Shown here: positions 54,968 through 64,000 of the stretch, piece after piece
Layout of the letters: each line of letters opens with the position of its first letter
Position numbering within the stretch: the stretch's first letter is position 1
Assembly (NCBI RefSeq): GCF_014640675.1
Contig: NZ_BMHK01000008.1
Coordinates: forward strand, 85,700-149,699
Source: Novosphingobium endophyticum
GTDB taxonomy: Bacteria; Pseudomonadota; Alphaproteobacteria; Sphingomonadales; Sphingomonadaceae
Reading direction: 5' to 3'
Length of the DNA stretch: 64,000 bases
Program-made: the position numbers and the translations under genes
Notes under the pieces: model-generated
The model's input: the letters and a program-made list of their open reading frames with translations, nothing else
The model's database searches: none
Told to the model about the DNA's origin: nothing

Positions 54968-55420
54968 ATGCTTCGTGATTCGATCAAGGCCGCGCAGATT
55001 TCCGCCATGAAAGCGGGCGACAAGCCGCGCCTTGCCGCCGTGCGACTCATCCTTGCCAAGATCAAGGACCGCGACATCGAACTGCGCACCGCAAAGGACG
55101 TGCCAGACGATGATGCCCTCGTGATCGACATCCTGCAGAAGATGGTGAAACAGCGCCGCGAATCGATCCAGCTCTTCGACGAAGGCGGCCGCCCCGAACG
55201 CGCGGCTGAGGAAAAGGCCGAACTGGAAGTGATCGAGGAATTCCTCCCGGCTCAGATGTCGGAAGAGGAGACGAAGGCGGCGATAGAGACCATCAAGACG
55301 GAAACCGGCGCCTCGGGCATGAAGGACATGGGCAAGGTCATGGCCGAGCTGAAGGCACGGCATGGCACGCAGCTTGACATGGGCAAGGCGAGTGGGTGGG
55401 TCAAACAAGCGCTCGCCTGA
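54968..55420 (+). CDS. yqeY: GatB/YqeY domain protein
   Basis: The 150-aa protein starts MLRDSIKAAQISAMKAGDK and contains RLAAVRLILAKIKDRDIELR, VIDILQKMVKQRRESIQLF, EEFLPAQMSEEE, and GASGMKDMGKVMAELKARH, the typical YqeY order. The domain resembles the tail of GatB and may bind tRNA; its role is unclear. It often stands next to dnaG-rpoD in proteobacteria. Here a DUF559 gene with flanking repeats lies between. Confidence 0.92.
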   Translation: MLRDSIKAAQISAMKAGDKPRLAAVRLILAKIKDRDIELRTAKDVPDDDALVIDILQKMVKQRRESIQLFDEGGRPERAAEEKAELEVIEEFLPAQMSEEETKAAIETIKTETGASGMKDMGKVMAELKARHGTQLDMGKASGWVKQALA

Positions 55421-55438
55421 AAGGCCGAGCACGACAAT

Positions 55439-55474
55439 CTCCCCTCCCGCCTGCGGGAGGGGCCGGGGGAGGGC
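55439..55474. repeat. 36-bp inverted repeat, left copy, flanking the DUF559 gene
   Basis: This 36-base sequence is the exact reverse complement of 55856-55891. It contains its own hairpin, CCCCTCCCGC-CT-GCGGGAGGGG (core arms CCCCTCCCGC and GCGGGAGGGG, 55441-55462), then a GGCCGGGGGAGGG tail. It lies 18 bases after the yqeY stop. Confidence 0.95.
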
Positions 55475-55496
55475 CTGTTGGATCACGCAATCGACA

Positions 55497-55931
55497 TTGA
55501 ATAACGCAAGCGACAAGGGCTACTCCCGCCCCACCGCCAGGTCGCGGGAGCTACGCTGCAATGCGACTGAAGCCGAGCGCAAGCTGTGGCAGGCAATCAG
55601 CGCTCGAAAGCTTGCCGGCGTGCGTTTCAACCGGCAGTTCCCGGTGGGCCGGTACATCTGCGATTTCGTCTCGCGCGAATATCGGCTGGCGATCGAAATC
55701 GATGGCGGACAACACGCGCTGGCAAAGGGCTATGATGAACGCCGAACGCGCTTTCTCGAAGCGCAGGGCTACACCGTCATCCGCTTCTGGAATGGCGAGG
55801 TGATGGATAATCTGGACGGTGTTTTGACACGAATCGAGCAAACATTGTCTGACATGCCCTCCCCCGGCCCCTCCCGCAGGCGGGAGGGGAGTTTGTGGAG
55901 CCCGGCGCGTTCGTGCGGGCGGGATTTCTGA
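55497..55931 (+). CDS. DUF559 (endonuclease-like fold) protein
   Basis: The frame contains a complete DUF559 domain: RELRCNATEAERKLWQAISA, LAGVRFNRQFPVGRYICDFV, RLAIEIDGGQHALAKGYDE and VIRFWNGEVMDNLDGVLTRI. The D/E...E-D-G-x-x-H pattern is that of the restriction-endonuclease-like (Vsr-like) superfamily. Function unknown. There is no ATG: a TTG at 55497 is the first start after the left repeat, and the C-terminal 20 or so residues are read through the right repeat, ending at a TGA overlapping the dnaG ATG. Start and translation are uncertain; 144 aa if correct. Confidence 0.65.
   Translation: MNNASDKGYSRPTARSRELRCNATEAERKLWQAISARKLAGVRFNRQFPVGRYICDFVSREYRLAIEIDGGQHALAKGYDERRTRFLEAQGYTVIRFWNGEVMDNLDGVLTRIEQTLSDMPSPGPSRRREGSLWSPARSCGRDF
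55856..55891. repeat. 36-bp inverted repeat, right copy, flanking the DUF559 gene
   Basis: Exact reverse complement of 55439-55474, again with a 10-bp hairpin. It ends 39 bases before the dnaG start codon, inside the DUF559 reading frame. The perfect identity of the two copies argues for a recent common origin or for gene conversion. Confidence 0.95.
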
Positions 55932-57814
55932 TGCTGACCCCCCAATGGCTCGACCAGCTCCGCTCCCGCGTCACGCTGTCCGCACTGATCGGCCGCACCA
56001 CGCGGCTGCAGAAGGCGGGGCGTGAGTACAAGGCGTGCTGCCCGTTCCATAACGAGAAGACGCCCAGCTTCACCGTCAATGACGAGAAGGGTTTCTATCA
56101 CTGCTTCGGCTGCGGTGCCCATGGCGACGCGATCCGCTGGATGACCGATCATCAGGGGCTCTCGTTCGTGGACGCGGTAAAGGAACTGGCGGCGGAAGCG
56201 GGCATGGACGTGCCCGCCCCCGATCCCCGCGCGGCCAGGGCGGCGGAGAAGCGCGACACGCTGCACGACGTCATGAACGCCGCGCAGGACTGGTTCGCGC
56301 GCAACCTCGCTTCGCCCGAGGGCGAAGCCGCGCGCGTCTACCTCGCGACGCGCGGCTTTGCTGCCCATACCGTGGCACGCTTCGGTTTCGGCTATGCGCC
56401 CGAAGGACGGCAGGCGATGAAGGAGGCTCTCTCGCGCTTTCCCGAGGCCATGCTAATCGAGGCGGGTCTCAGGATCGAGGTCGAGAACCGCGATCCCTAC
56501 GACCGGTTTCGCGGGCGCCTCATGCTTCCCATCGAGGACGCGCGCGGGCGGGTCATCGCTTTCGGCGGGCGCATTCTCGCCAAAGGCAAGACGGACGCGC
56601 CCAAATACCTGAACTCGCCCGACACGCCGCTGTTCGACAAGGGGCGCACGCTCTACAACCTGCACCGCGCCGCGCCCGCCGCGCGCCAGTCCGGGCGGAT
56701 GATCGTCGTCGAAGGCTACATGGACGTGATCGCCATGGCGGCGGCCGGCATCGCGGAGTGCGTCGCCCCGCTCGGCACGGCGCTTACAGAGAACCAGATC
56801 GAACTGCTCTGGCGGCACGTTGAAACGCCGATCCTGTGCTTCGATGGCGACGCCGCCGGCCAGCGCGCCGCGATGCGGGCTGTCTCGCGCGCGCTGCCCC
56901 TGCTACGGCCCGCCCATAGCCTGCGGATAGTGCGCCTGCCCGAAGGTCTCGACCCCGACGACCTGATCCGGGCGAAAGGCGCCAGAGCGATGGAAGACCT
57001 GCTCGCAGGCGCCCGCGGCCTCGTCGACGTGCTGTGGGAATTCGAGCGCGATGCGCTGCCTCTCGTCACGCCGGAGGCCAAGGCCGGCCTGAAGGCCCGG
57101 TTGCTGGCCCATGTCGATGCCATTCAGAATCCCGATATCGCCGGCCTCTACCGCCGCGACCTGCTCGATCGCTATTCCGAATTCGCCTTTCCCCGCCGGG
57201 AGAACCGCTGGCAGCAGGGTGGCGGACAGGGAAATGCCCGTCCCAAAGGCAGCCAGCGCGGCGCGTGGAATGGACGCCCTCCCCCCGCGCCCTCGAGCCC
57301 CGAATCGATCGACCGCCTGCGCCGCCGTTTCGACGCCGCACGCGGCAGCGGCGCGCGCGATGCGCTATCGGCAGCCGTACTGGCCGGGTTGATCCGCTGG
57401 CCCGCCCAACTGGCCCGCCATGCCGAGGCCCTCGCCCGCACGCCGGGCCTCGATCCGCGTTTCACGGCGCTGCTCGATTGCTGCGATGCAATGGACACGC
57501 TTGAAAGCGGCGAACTGGCCACCATATTGTCGAAGATTGGTCTGGAAGTGCCCGCAGCCGCGGAATATTCAGGATTACGCTTCAGCTTCCTGCATTCGGA
57601 AGCAGGCGAGGAACAGGCGGCGTCGGACCTTACACAGGCTATCGATCTCTTGGTTCAGCGGCCTGTTCTGGAGTCCGCCTTGGCACAAGCGACTGCGCGG
57701 TTCGAAAGCGAGTTGTCCGAGGAGGCCTTTGCCGAGCAGCAGCGCCTGCTCAAGAGAAAGCTGGAATTTGACGATCGCCTAAGGCAAATGGCGACGAGAC
57801 AGGCGGGCTCCTGA
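55931..57814 (+). CDS. dnaG: DNA primase
   Basis: The 627-aa primase starts MLTPQWLDQLRSRVTLSALI at the ATG overlapping the DUF559 stop. The N-terminal CHC2 zinc ribbon reads CCPFHNEKTPSF and FYHCFGCGAHGDAI. The core has LMLPIEDARGRVIAFGGRIL, represented by RVIAFGGRIL, and the TOPRIM motifs IVVEGYMDVIAM and LCFDGDAAGQRAAMRA. The C-terminal helicase-interaction domain is divergent. It makes RNA primers for replication. rpoD follows after 40 bases, the macromolecular-synthesis operon order. Confidence 0.96.
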   Translation: MLTPQWLDQLRSRVTLSALIGRTTRLQKAGREYKACCPFHNEKTPSFTVNDEKGFYHCFGCGAHGDAIRWMTDHQGLSFVDAVKELAAEAGMDVPAPDPRAARAAEKRDTLHDVMNAAQDWFARNLASPEGEAARVYLATRGFAAHTVARFGFGYAPEGRQAMKEALSRFPEAMLIEAGLRIEVENRDPYDRFRGRLMLPIEDARGRVIAFGGRILAKGKTDAPKYLNSPDTPLFDKGRTLYNLHRAAPAARQSGRMIVVEGYMDVIAMAAAGIAECVAPLGTALTENQIELLWRHVETPILCFDGDAAGQRAAMRAVSRALPLLRPAHSLRIVRLPEGLDPDDLIRAKGARAMEDLLAGARGLVDVLWEFERDALPLVTPEAKAGLKARLLAHVDAIQNPDIAGLYRRDLLDRYSEFAFPRRENRWQQGGGQGNARPKGSQRGAWNGRPPPAPSSPESIDRLRRRFDAARGSGARDALSAAVLAGLIRWPAQLARHAEALARTPGLDPRFTALLDCCDAMDTLESGELATILSKIGLEVPAAAEYSGLRFSFLHSEAGEEQAASDLTQAIDLLVQRPVLESALAQATARFESELSEEAFAEQQRLLKRKLEFDDRLRQMATRQAGS

Positions 57815-57854
57815 TGTATAATCCGGGGCATGGGCACGATTTAACGGCGGTGGA

Positions 57855-59870
<2,016 letters not shown>

Positions 59871-59876
59871 CTTGAG

Positions 59877-59903
59877 AAAAGCCCCGCTTCGGCGGGGCTT
59901 TTT
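59877..59903. terminator. Rho-independent terminator after rpoD
   Basis: GCCCCGC (59881-59887), TTCG tetraloop, GCGGGGC (59892-59898), TTTTT (59899-59903), preceded by AAAA. It begins 6 bases past the rpoD stop and ends the dnaG-rpoD unit. Confidence 0.95.
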
Positions 59904-59931
59904 GATGCCTTATTTGTCTTGGTACCGTGTT

Positions 59932-60031
59932 CGTCATACCGGCGCAGGCCGGCACCCAGCCCAAAAACAACGTCGCCGCAAAGCGGCGGCAATCTTGTCG
60001 AGGCTGGGCCCCGGCCTTCGCCGGGGTGACG
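59932..60031. repeat. REP-like composite inverted repeat A
   Basis: A 30-base left arm (59932-59961, opening CGTCATACCGGCGCAGGCC) matches the reverse complement of a 30-base right arm (60002-60031) at 25 of 30 positions. Each arm has its own short hairpin (CCGGC/GCCGG on the left, CCCCGGC/GCCGGGG on the right). The CGTCA...TGACG ends are typical of repeated intergenic elements in sphingomonads. Confidence 0.75.
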
Positions 60032-60124
60032 CGATGGGCGGGCAGCACGCGTCGCGGCTTTCGGGACGCAGATCGAGCCTGCAAAATGACCAAAATGTTG
60101 GGGTTATGATGGTATCTCAGCACT

Positions 60125-60284
60125 CGTCATGCTGAACTTGTTTCAGCATCCATCGTGCCGCACGACCGGGCCTCCGATTGAGACGCCTCACCCGCGATTC
60201 AGCAGCCTGATCGCTGGCGTCGCGGCCCGACACTAACGGCGGAACAGATCGCCTGATGGACCCTGAAACAAGTTCAGGGTGACG
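60125..60284. repeat. REP-like composite inverted repeat B
   Basis: Left arm 60125-60154 (opening CGTCATGCTGAACTTG) matches the reverse complement of right arm 60255-60284 at 26 of 30 positions. The differences are paired within each arm, so both arms still fold on their own (TGCTGAA/TTCAGCA and CCCTGAA/TTCAGGG). A 100-base centre separates them. Same CGTCA...TGACG boundaries as repeat A, different core. Confidence 0.8.
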
Positions 60285-60640
60285 ATTCTGGAATCGCGGT
60301 GCAACGTCAGCAACACTGGCGTGTCCGGTCGGGTCGCTTTTCTGCATTCAGCCCCTCTGACGCACATAGCGCGATGGCTGGCAGAGAGGCGGCACCTCAC
60401 CTCACATCCGTTTTCCTACGCCCGCCCGCGAGGTATCTTCACCGCATGCCCTCGCAAATGCGCCGCCGGCCGGCAGCCGCAAGGTGACGCCTTTTCTCCT
60501 TGGACTATGTAAACCTGTAACCTTGCAAGAAACGCGGACGCTGTGGTGGAGGATCGACCACGGGACTCGCCATGCGACCAACTCGCGACTAAGGGGAGCG
60601 CAAGCGAATCCTCACGCATAAGGACAAGCAGAAAGCTCCC

Positions 60641-61078
60641 ATGCGCATCGTCATTGCATCCGACCACGCTGCCGTCGACCTCAAGGCCGAACTGCGCGAA
60701 TACCTGATCGGCCTCGGCCATGAAGTCGCCGACCTCGGACCGGACAACTCGGACCGCGTCGATTACCCTGACTATGGCTACAAGCTCGCCTCGGTCATCG
60801 CCGACGGTACGGCCCAGCTCGGCATCGCGCTGTGTGGATCGGGAATCGGCATCTCGATCGCGGTCAATCGCCACCCGGCGCTGCGCTGCGCGCTGGTGTC
60901 GGAGCCGGTCTCGGCCGCGCTTGCCCGCGAGCACAACGATGCGAACTGCATCGCCATGGGCGCGCGGCTGATCGGGGCCGACGTGGCCAAGGCCTGCCTC
61001 GACGCCTTCCTTTCGGCCGAGTTCGGTGGTGGACGCCATACCGGCCGCGTCGAAAAGCTTTCCAATCCTCCCGCCTGA
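60641..61078 (+). CDS. rpiB: Ribose 5-phosphate isomerase B
   Basis: The 145-aa RpiB/LacAB-family isomerase interconverts ribose 5-phosphate and ribulose 5-phosphate. It starts MRIVIASDHAAVDLKAEL, with VDYPDYGYKLA, the catalytic Cys loop GIALCGSGIGISIAVNR, and REHNDANCIAMGARLIG. It lies 21 bases before glyA, a pairing common in alphaproteobacteria that may link pentose phosphates to one-carbon supply for nucleotides. Confidence 0.95.
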   Translation: MRIVIASDHAAVDLKAELREYLIGLGHEVADLGPDNSDRVDYPDYGYKLASVIADGTAQLGIALCGSGIGISIAVNRHPALRCALVSEPVSAALAREHNDANCIAMGARLIGADVAKACLDAFLSAEFGGGRHTGRVEKLSNPPA

Positions 61079-61099
61079 ATCCGAAGAGGTCCCACGAAC

Positions 61100-62398
61100 A
61101 TGACCGTCGAAACCGCCATCCGTTCCCCCGGCTTCTTCACCGATACCGTAGCGCAGAGCGATCCCGCCGTCGCGGCCGCTATCGGCAAGGAAATGAAGCG
61201 CGAGCGCAAGCAGATCGAGCTGATCGCCTCGGAAAACATCGTGTCGAAAGCCGTGCTCGAGGCGCAGGGCTCGGTGCTCACCAACAAGTACGCAGAGGGC
61301 TATCCCGGCAAGCGCTACTACCAGGGCTGCGAACCTTCGGACGAAGTCGAAACGCTCGCCATCGAGCGTGCCTGCCAGCTCTTCGACTGCAGCTTTGCCA
61401 ATGTCCAGCCCCACTCCGGCGCGCAGGCCAACGGCGCGGTGCTGCTGGCGACGGTCAAGCCCGGCGATACGGTCATGGGCATGAGCCTCGATGCCGGCGG
61501 GCACCTCACCCACGGCGCGCGCGCGGCGATGAGCGGCAAGTGGTTCAACGCCGTGCAGTACGGCGTGACGCGTGACACGCACCTGATCGACTACGACCAG
61601 GTCGAGGCCCTTGCAAAGGAACACCAGCCCAAACTCATCATCGCCGGCGGCTCGGCCTATCCGCGCGTGATCGACTTCAAACGCATGCGCGAGATTGCCG
61701 ACTCGGTCGGCGCGCTGTTCCAGGTCGACATGGCGCACTTCGCCGGGCTCGTCGCGGCGGGTATCCACCCCTCGCCCTTCCCGCACGCGCACATTGCCAC
61801 CACCACCACGCACAAGACGCTGCGCGGTCCGCGTGGCGGCATGATCCTGACCAACGACGAGGCGCTGGCGAAGAAGATCAACTCGGCGGTCTTCCCCGGC
61901 CTTCAGGGCGGCCCGCTGATGCACGTCATCGCCGCCAAGGCCGTCGCCTTTGGCGAGGCGCTGCGCCCCGAGTACAAGGACTACTGCCGCAAGGTCGTCG
62001 AGAACGCCCAGGTCCTGGCTGAAACGCTCAAGTCGCGCGGCGCCGAGGTCGTTTCGGGCGGTACCGACACGCACCTCGCGCTCATTGACCTCTCGCCGCT
62101 CGGCGTGACCGGCAAGGACGCCGACGAGGCGCTGGAGCGTGCGGGCATCACCTGCAACAAGAACGGGATCCCCTTCGACCCGCTGCCGCCGATGAAGACC
62201 AGCGGCATCCGCGTCGGCTCGCCGGCGGGCACTACGCGCGGCTTCGGGGTCGAGGAATTCCGCGAGATCGGCAACATGGTGGCCGACGTGCTCGAAGGCC
62301 TCGCCAAATGCGGCGAGCAAGGCGATGCCCAGGTGGAGCAGAATGTCCGTGCCCGCGTGGAAGCCTTGTGTGACCGCTTTCCGATATACGAGGACTGA
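61100..62398 (+). CDS. glyA: Serine hydroxymethyltransferase
   Basis: The 432-aa PLP enzyme converts serine and tetrahydrofolate to glycine and 5,10-methylene-THF. Motifs: [47 protein letters not shown], the PLP Lys in [16 protein letters not shown], and [15 protein letters not shown]. Length is typical. It ends 4 bases before a small membrane protein gene. Long antisense frames across it are shadows. Confidence 0.98.
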   Translation: MTVETAIRSPGFFTDTVAQSDPAVAAAIGKEMKRERKQIELIASENIVSKAVLEAQGSVLTNKYAEGYPGKRYYQGCEPSDEVETLAIERACQLFDCSFANVQPHSGAQANGAVLLATVKPGDTVMGMSLDAGGHLTHGARAAMSGKWFNAVQYGVTRDTHLIDYDQVEALAKEHQPKLIIAGGSAYPRVIDFKRMREIADSVGALFQVDMAHFAGLVAAGIHPSPFPHAHIATTTTHKTLRGPRGGMILTNDEALAKKINSAVFPGLQGGPLMHVIAAKAVAFGEALRPEYKDYCRKVVENAQVLAETLKSRGAEVVSGGTDTHLALIDLSPLGVTGKDADEALERAGITCNKNGIPFDPLPPMKTSGIRVGSPAGTTRGFGVEEFREIGNMVADVLEGLAKCGEQGDAQVEQNVRARVEALCDRFPIYED

Positions 62399-62402
62399 TA
62401 TC

Positions 62403-62630
62403 ATGACCGACCCCCGTCGCCCCCACGACAACGGCTCCTTCGTCCGCGATGCGCGCCAGGAGCTTGCCGGAATGCTGCAGGATGGGCTTGACCATCCTTC
62501 GACCCGGCCGGTTCTCGTGTGGGGCGCGGTGGGGGCGGTCGCCGGTGCGGTGCTGCCGTTCGTTTCGATCGGGCTGGGCCTTGCCGCCGGCGCCGGTTAC
62601 AAGTTCTACAAGCGCGTTCGTCCCGACTGA
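62403..62630 (+). CDS. Small glycine-patterned membrane protein
   Basis: The 75-aa product (ATG 62403) has a charged N-terminal half (NGSFVRDARQELAGMLQDGL) and a hydrophobic segment PVLVWGAVGAVAGAVLPFVS with IGLGLAAGAGYKFYKRVRPD after it. The repeated Gly/Ala spacing could form helix pairs in the membrane. No family is named with confidence. It sits between glyA and nrdR and is probably cotranscribed with both. Confidence 0.7.
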   Translation: MTDPRRPHDNGSFVRDARQELAGMLQDGLDHPSTRPVLVWGAVGAVAGAVLPFVSIGLGLAAGAGYKFYKRVRPD

Positions 62631-62660
62631 ATGCGCCGATTGCCGAGAGACCTGCCCTAG

Positions 62661-63155
62661 ATGCGCTGTCCGTTTTGCGCCCACGACGATTCCCAGGTCA
62701 AGGACAGCCGCCCGGCCGAGGATAACACCGCGATCCGCCGTCGCCGTCAGTGCACCAGCTGCGGCGCGCGTTTCACCACGTTCGAGCGCGTTCAGCTGCG
62801 CGAGATCACGGTGGTGAAATCCGGCGGCGATGGCGAGGAGCCCCGCCGCGAACCTTTCGACCGATCGAAGATCGAGCAGTCCGTGGTCCTTGCCTGCCGC
62901 AAGCGGGGAATTGAGCGCGAAAAGATCGACCAGCTCGTCTCGGGCGTGCAGCGCCAGATCGAAACCTCGGGCGAGGCCGAAATACCCTCGCGCGTGATCG
63001 GCGAGATGGTGATGGACGGCCTGCGCCAGCTCGACTCGGTCGCCTACATCCGCTTCGCTTCGGTCTACCGCGCCTTCAACGAGGCGAAGGACTTTGAGGA
63101 GTTCGCGGGAACGGTGTGCGATGTGGCAGGCGGCGAAAGCGGTGGGAATGGCTGA
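62661..63155 (+). CDS. nrdR: Transcriptional repressor NrdR
   Basis: The 164-aa regulator has an N-terminal zinc ribbon ([17 protein letters not shown] with CxxC and a second CxxC in [16 protein letters not shown]) and a C-terminal ATP-cone ([20 protein letters not shown] as its lead-in, [20 protein letters not shown] in its core). It senses (d)ATP and represses ribonucleotide reductase genes. The downstream methyltransferase gene overlaps its 3' end by 8 bases. Confidence 0.96.
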   Translation: MRCPFCAHDDSQVKDSRPAEDNTAIRRRRQCTSCGARFTTFERVQLREITVVKSGGDGEEPRREPFDRSKIEQSVVLACRKRGIEREKIDQLVSGVQRQIETSGEAEIPSRVIGEMVMDGLRQLDSVAYIRFASVYRAFNEAKDFEEFAGTVCDVAGGESGGNG

Positions 63156-63873
63156 CACCCGGCCCGTCATCGTCCTCGTCCGTCCGCAGCTTGGTGAGAA
63201 CATCGGCAAGGCGGCGCGCGCGATGCTCAATTTCGGGCTCACCGAAATGCGTCTCATCGCCCCTCGGGATGGCTGGCCCAACCCTTCGGCCGGTCCGGCC
63301 GCCGCCGGCGCCGATGCGGTACTCGAAAACGCGCTGGTCTTCGATACTCTGGCCGAGGCGGTAGCTGATTGCGCCCACGTCTACGCCACCACCGTGCGCA
63401 AGCGGGGCGTCACCAAGCCTGTGGTCACGCCCGAGGAAGCCGCGCGAGAGGTCCATGCGGCGCCGGGACGCTCTGCCTATGTCTTCGGACCCGAGCGATC
63501 AGGGCTCGAAACCGAGGATGTCGCGCTGGCGCGGGCGATCCTGACCGTGCCGATCAATCCAGAATTCGCCTCGCTCAACCTCGCGCAGGCTGTGATCCTG
63601 TGCGCTTACGAATGGTCGAAGTCAGCCGATCTCGAACAGCCGACGGCCGAGGAAATCCTGCCTCCCGCACCGCAGGAGGAGCTGGAAGGGCTGATCGGTC
63701 ATTTCGAGCGCATGCTGGAGGCAAAGAACTACTTCTGGCCGGAGACGCGCGCGGCGGCCAATCGGCTGACCCTGCGCAATCTCCTTACCAAACCCGCCTG
63801 GAACCACCTTGAGGTCCGCACCTTGCGAGGCATTCTCAGCTCGCTCGAAGACGCGCGCCGCAAGCGTGACTGA
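63148..63873 (+). CDS. trmJ: TrmJ-like SpoU/TrmH family RNA methyltransferase
   Basis: The 241-aa SPOUT methyltransferase starts [20 protein letters not shown], with [20 protein letters not shown] as motif 1, [18 protein letters not shown] as motif 2 and [20 protein letters not shown] as motif 3, the knot that binds S-adenosylmethionine. The C-terminal extension ([20 protein letters not shown]) matches TrmJ, which 2'-O-methylates tRNA position 32. ATG 63148 overlaps nrdR; an ATG at 63124 is less likely. Confidence 0.9.
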   Translation: MADTRPVIVLVRPQLGENIGKAARAMLNFGLTEMRLIAPRDGWPNPSAGPAAAGADAVLENALVFDTLAEAVADCAHVYATTVRKRGVTKPVVTPEEAAREVHAAPGRSAYVFGPERSGLETEDVALARAILTVPINPEFASLNLAQAVILCAYEWSKSADLEQPTAEEILPPAPQEELEGLIGHFERMLEAKNYFWPETRAAANRLTLRNLLTKPAWNHLEVRTLRGILSSLEDARRKRD

Positions 63874-63979
63874 CATTCGCGGCAAGGTTTGCAGGCCAGG
63901 GGAATCGCATTTGAAAAATAGGTGTGGCGCGTAGGGTAAGAATGGATTCTTTGGCAGGCCTCACAATTGGGGAGGTCTG

Positions 63980-64000
63980 ATGTCCTGGTTTGCCTGTGTG
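63980..64000 (+). CDS. Possible start of a gene running off the window
   Basis: An ATG at 63980 follows GGGGAGG (63969-63975) by four bases, and the seven codons MSWFACV are open to the window edge. The 106 bases before it show no terminator or other gene. The product cannot be judged from seven codons. Confidence 0.35.

Larger units (their letters stand above)
59904..60640. other. 737-base gene-free region with REP-like repeats
   Basis: The stretch between rpoD and rpiB carries two composite inverted repeats, listed separately. No open frame in it has a convincing ribosome site and product. Bases 60500-60640 form the leader of rpiB-glyA; I looked for a known riboswitch pattern there and did not recognise one. 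Confidence 0.6.

Noticed and set aside
55441..55891. A CRISPR array or insertion sequence at the DUF559 gene
   Set aside because: There are only two repeat copies in inverted orientation, no spacers, no transposase and no visible target-site duplication.
60500..60640. Possible riboswitch leader before rpiB-glyA
   Set aside because: I compared it by eye with glycine, SAM and THF riboswitch patterns and found no match; only weak local pairing (GTGG...CCAC) is visible.
60416..62431. A 671-codon frame on the - strand opposite rpiB and glyA
   Set aside because: Both sense genes are certain, and the antisense frame is composition-driven.

Overview
The window is high-GC chromosomal DNA from an alphaproteobacterium of the Sphingomonadales, most likely Novosphingobium or a close relative. 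The evidence is the fused ispDF gene, the dusB-ntrB-ntrC-ntrY-ntrX-hfq-hflX cluster, a double-domain Hfq (which I recall from Novosphingobium), a long acidic insert in RpoD, a CC-type TonB-dependent receptor beside pectin enzymes, an EcfG-type stress promoter, and REP-like intergenic repeats of the sphingomonad kind. I see no rRNA, tRNA, CRISPR array, phage or insertion sequence. Most of the window is core genome.

Layout. 1-5167 (+): tail of a D-Ala-D-Ala carboxypeptidase, then tmk, holB, metG, tatD, an MBL-fold hydrolase and a small membrane protein; most junctions overlap by a few bases. 5204-6379 (+): a ferritin-like gene of the encapsulated-ferritin family followed by mazG. 6356-15713 (-): hflX, a tandem Hfq, ntrX, ntrY, ntrC, ntrB and dusB, a nitrogen and redox regulatory block. 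15794-18081 (+): ispDF, an exported hypothetical protein and pncC/cinA. 18228-19677 (-): ratA and lipA. 19767-26019: carbonic anhydrase, an exported TPR-like protein, gyrA, a DUF952 protein and a YhhN-type membrane protein. 26512-32182 (+): a pectin locus of TonB-dependent receptor, rhamnogalacturonan acetylesterase and family-10 pectate lyase. 32195-39358 (-): PilZ protein, a tiny lipoprotein, tamB and tamA. 39475-44088: YihY/BrkB, a MEKHLA protein, an SDR, and ribB (with an N-terminal HTH and a cysteine-free RibA-like tail) plus ribH. 44089-48871: an AT-richer gap, a 54-aa small protein, a winged-helix regulator, enolase, and a four-gene operon of small membrane proteins behind a perfect EcfG-type promoter. 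49000-54808: DUF4170 protein, greA, carB, an unknown gene and carA. 54968-59870 (+): yqeY, a DUF559 gene between perfect 36-bp inverted repeats, dnaG and rpoD. 59904-60640: gene-free DNA with two REP-like composite repeats. 60641-63873 (+): rpiB, glyA, a small membrane protein, nrdR and a TrmJ-like methyltransferase. A new gene may begin at 63980.

Functionally, the window holds replication and transcription core genes (tmk, holB, gyrA, dnaG, rpoD, greA, nrdR), translation and tRNA modification (metG, dusB, trmJ), cofactor pathways (lipA, ribB/ribH, ispDF), pyrimidine/arginine precursor synthesis (carAB), nitrogen regulation (ntrBCYX with the RNA regulators hfq and hflX), and outer-membrane assembly (tamAB). 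The accessory points most worth attention are the tandem Hfq, the encapsulin-less encapsulated ferritin, the repeat-bounded DUF559 gene, the stress-promoter operon of YqjD/YqjE-like proteins, the HTH-RibB-RibA' fusion and the pectin locus.
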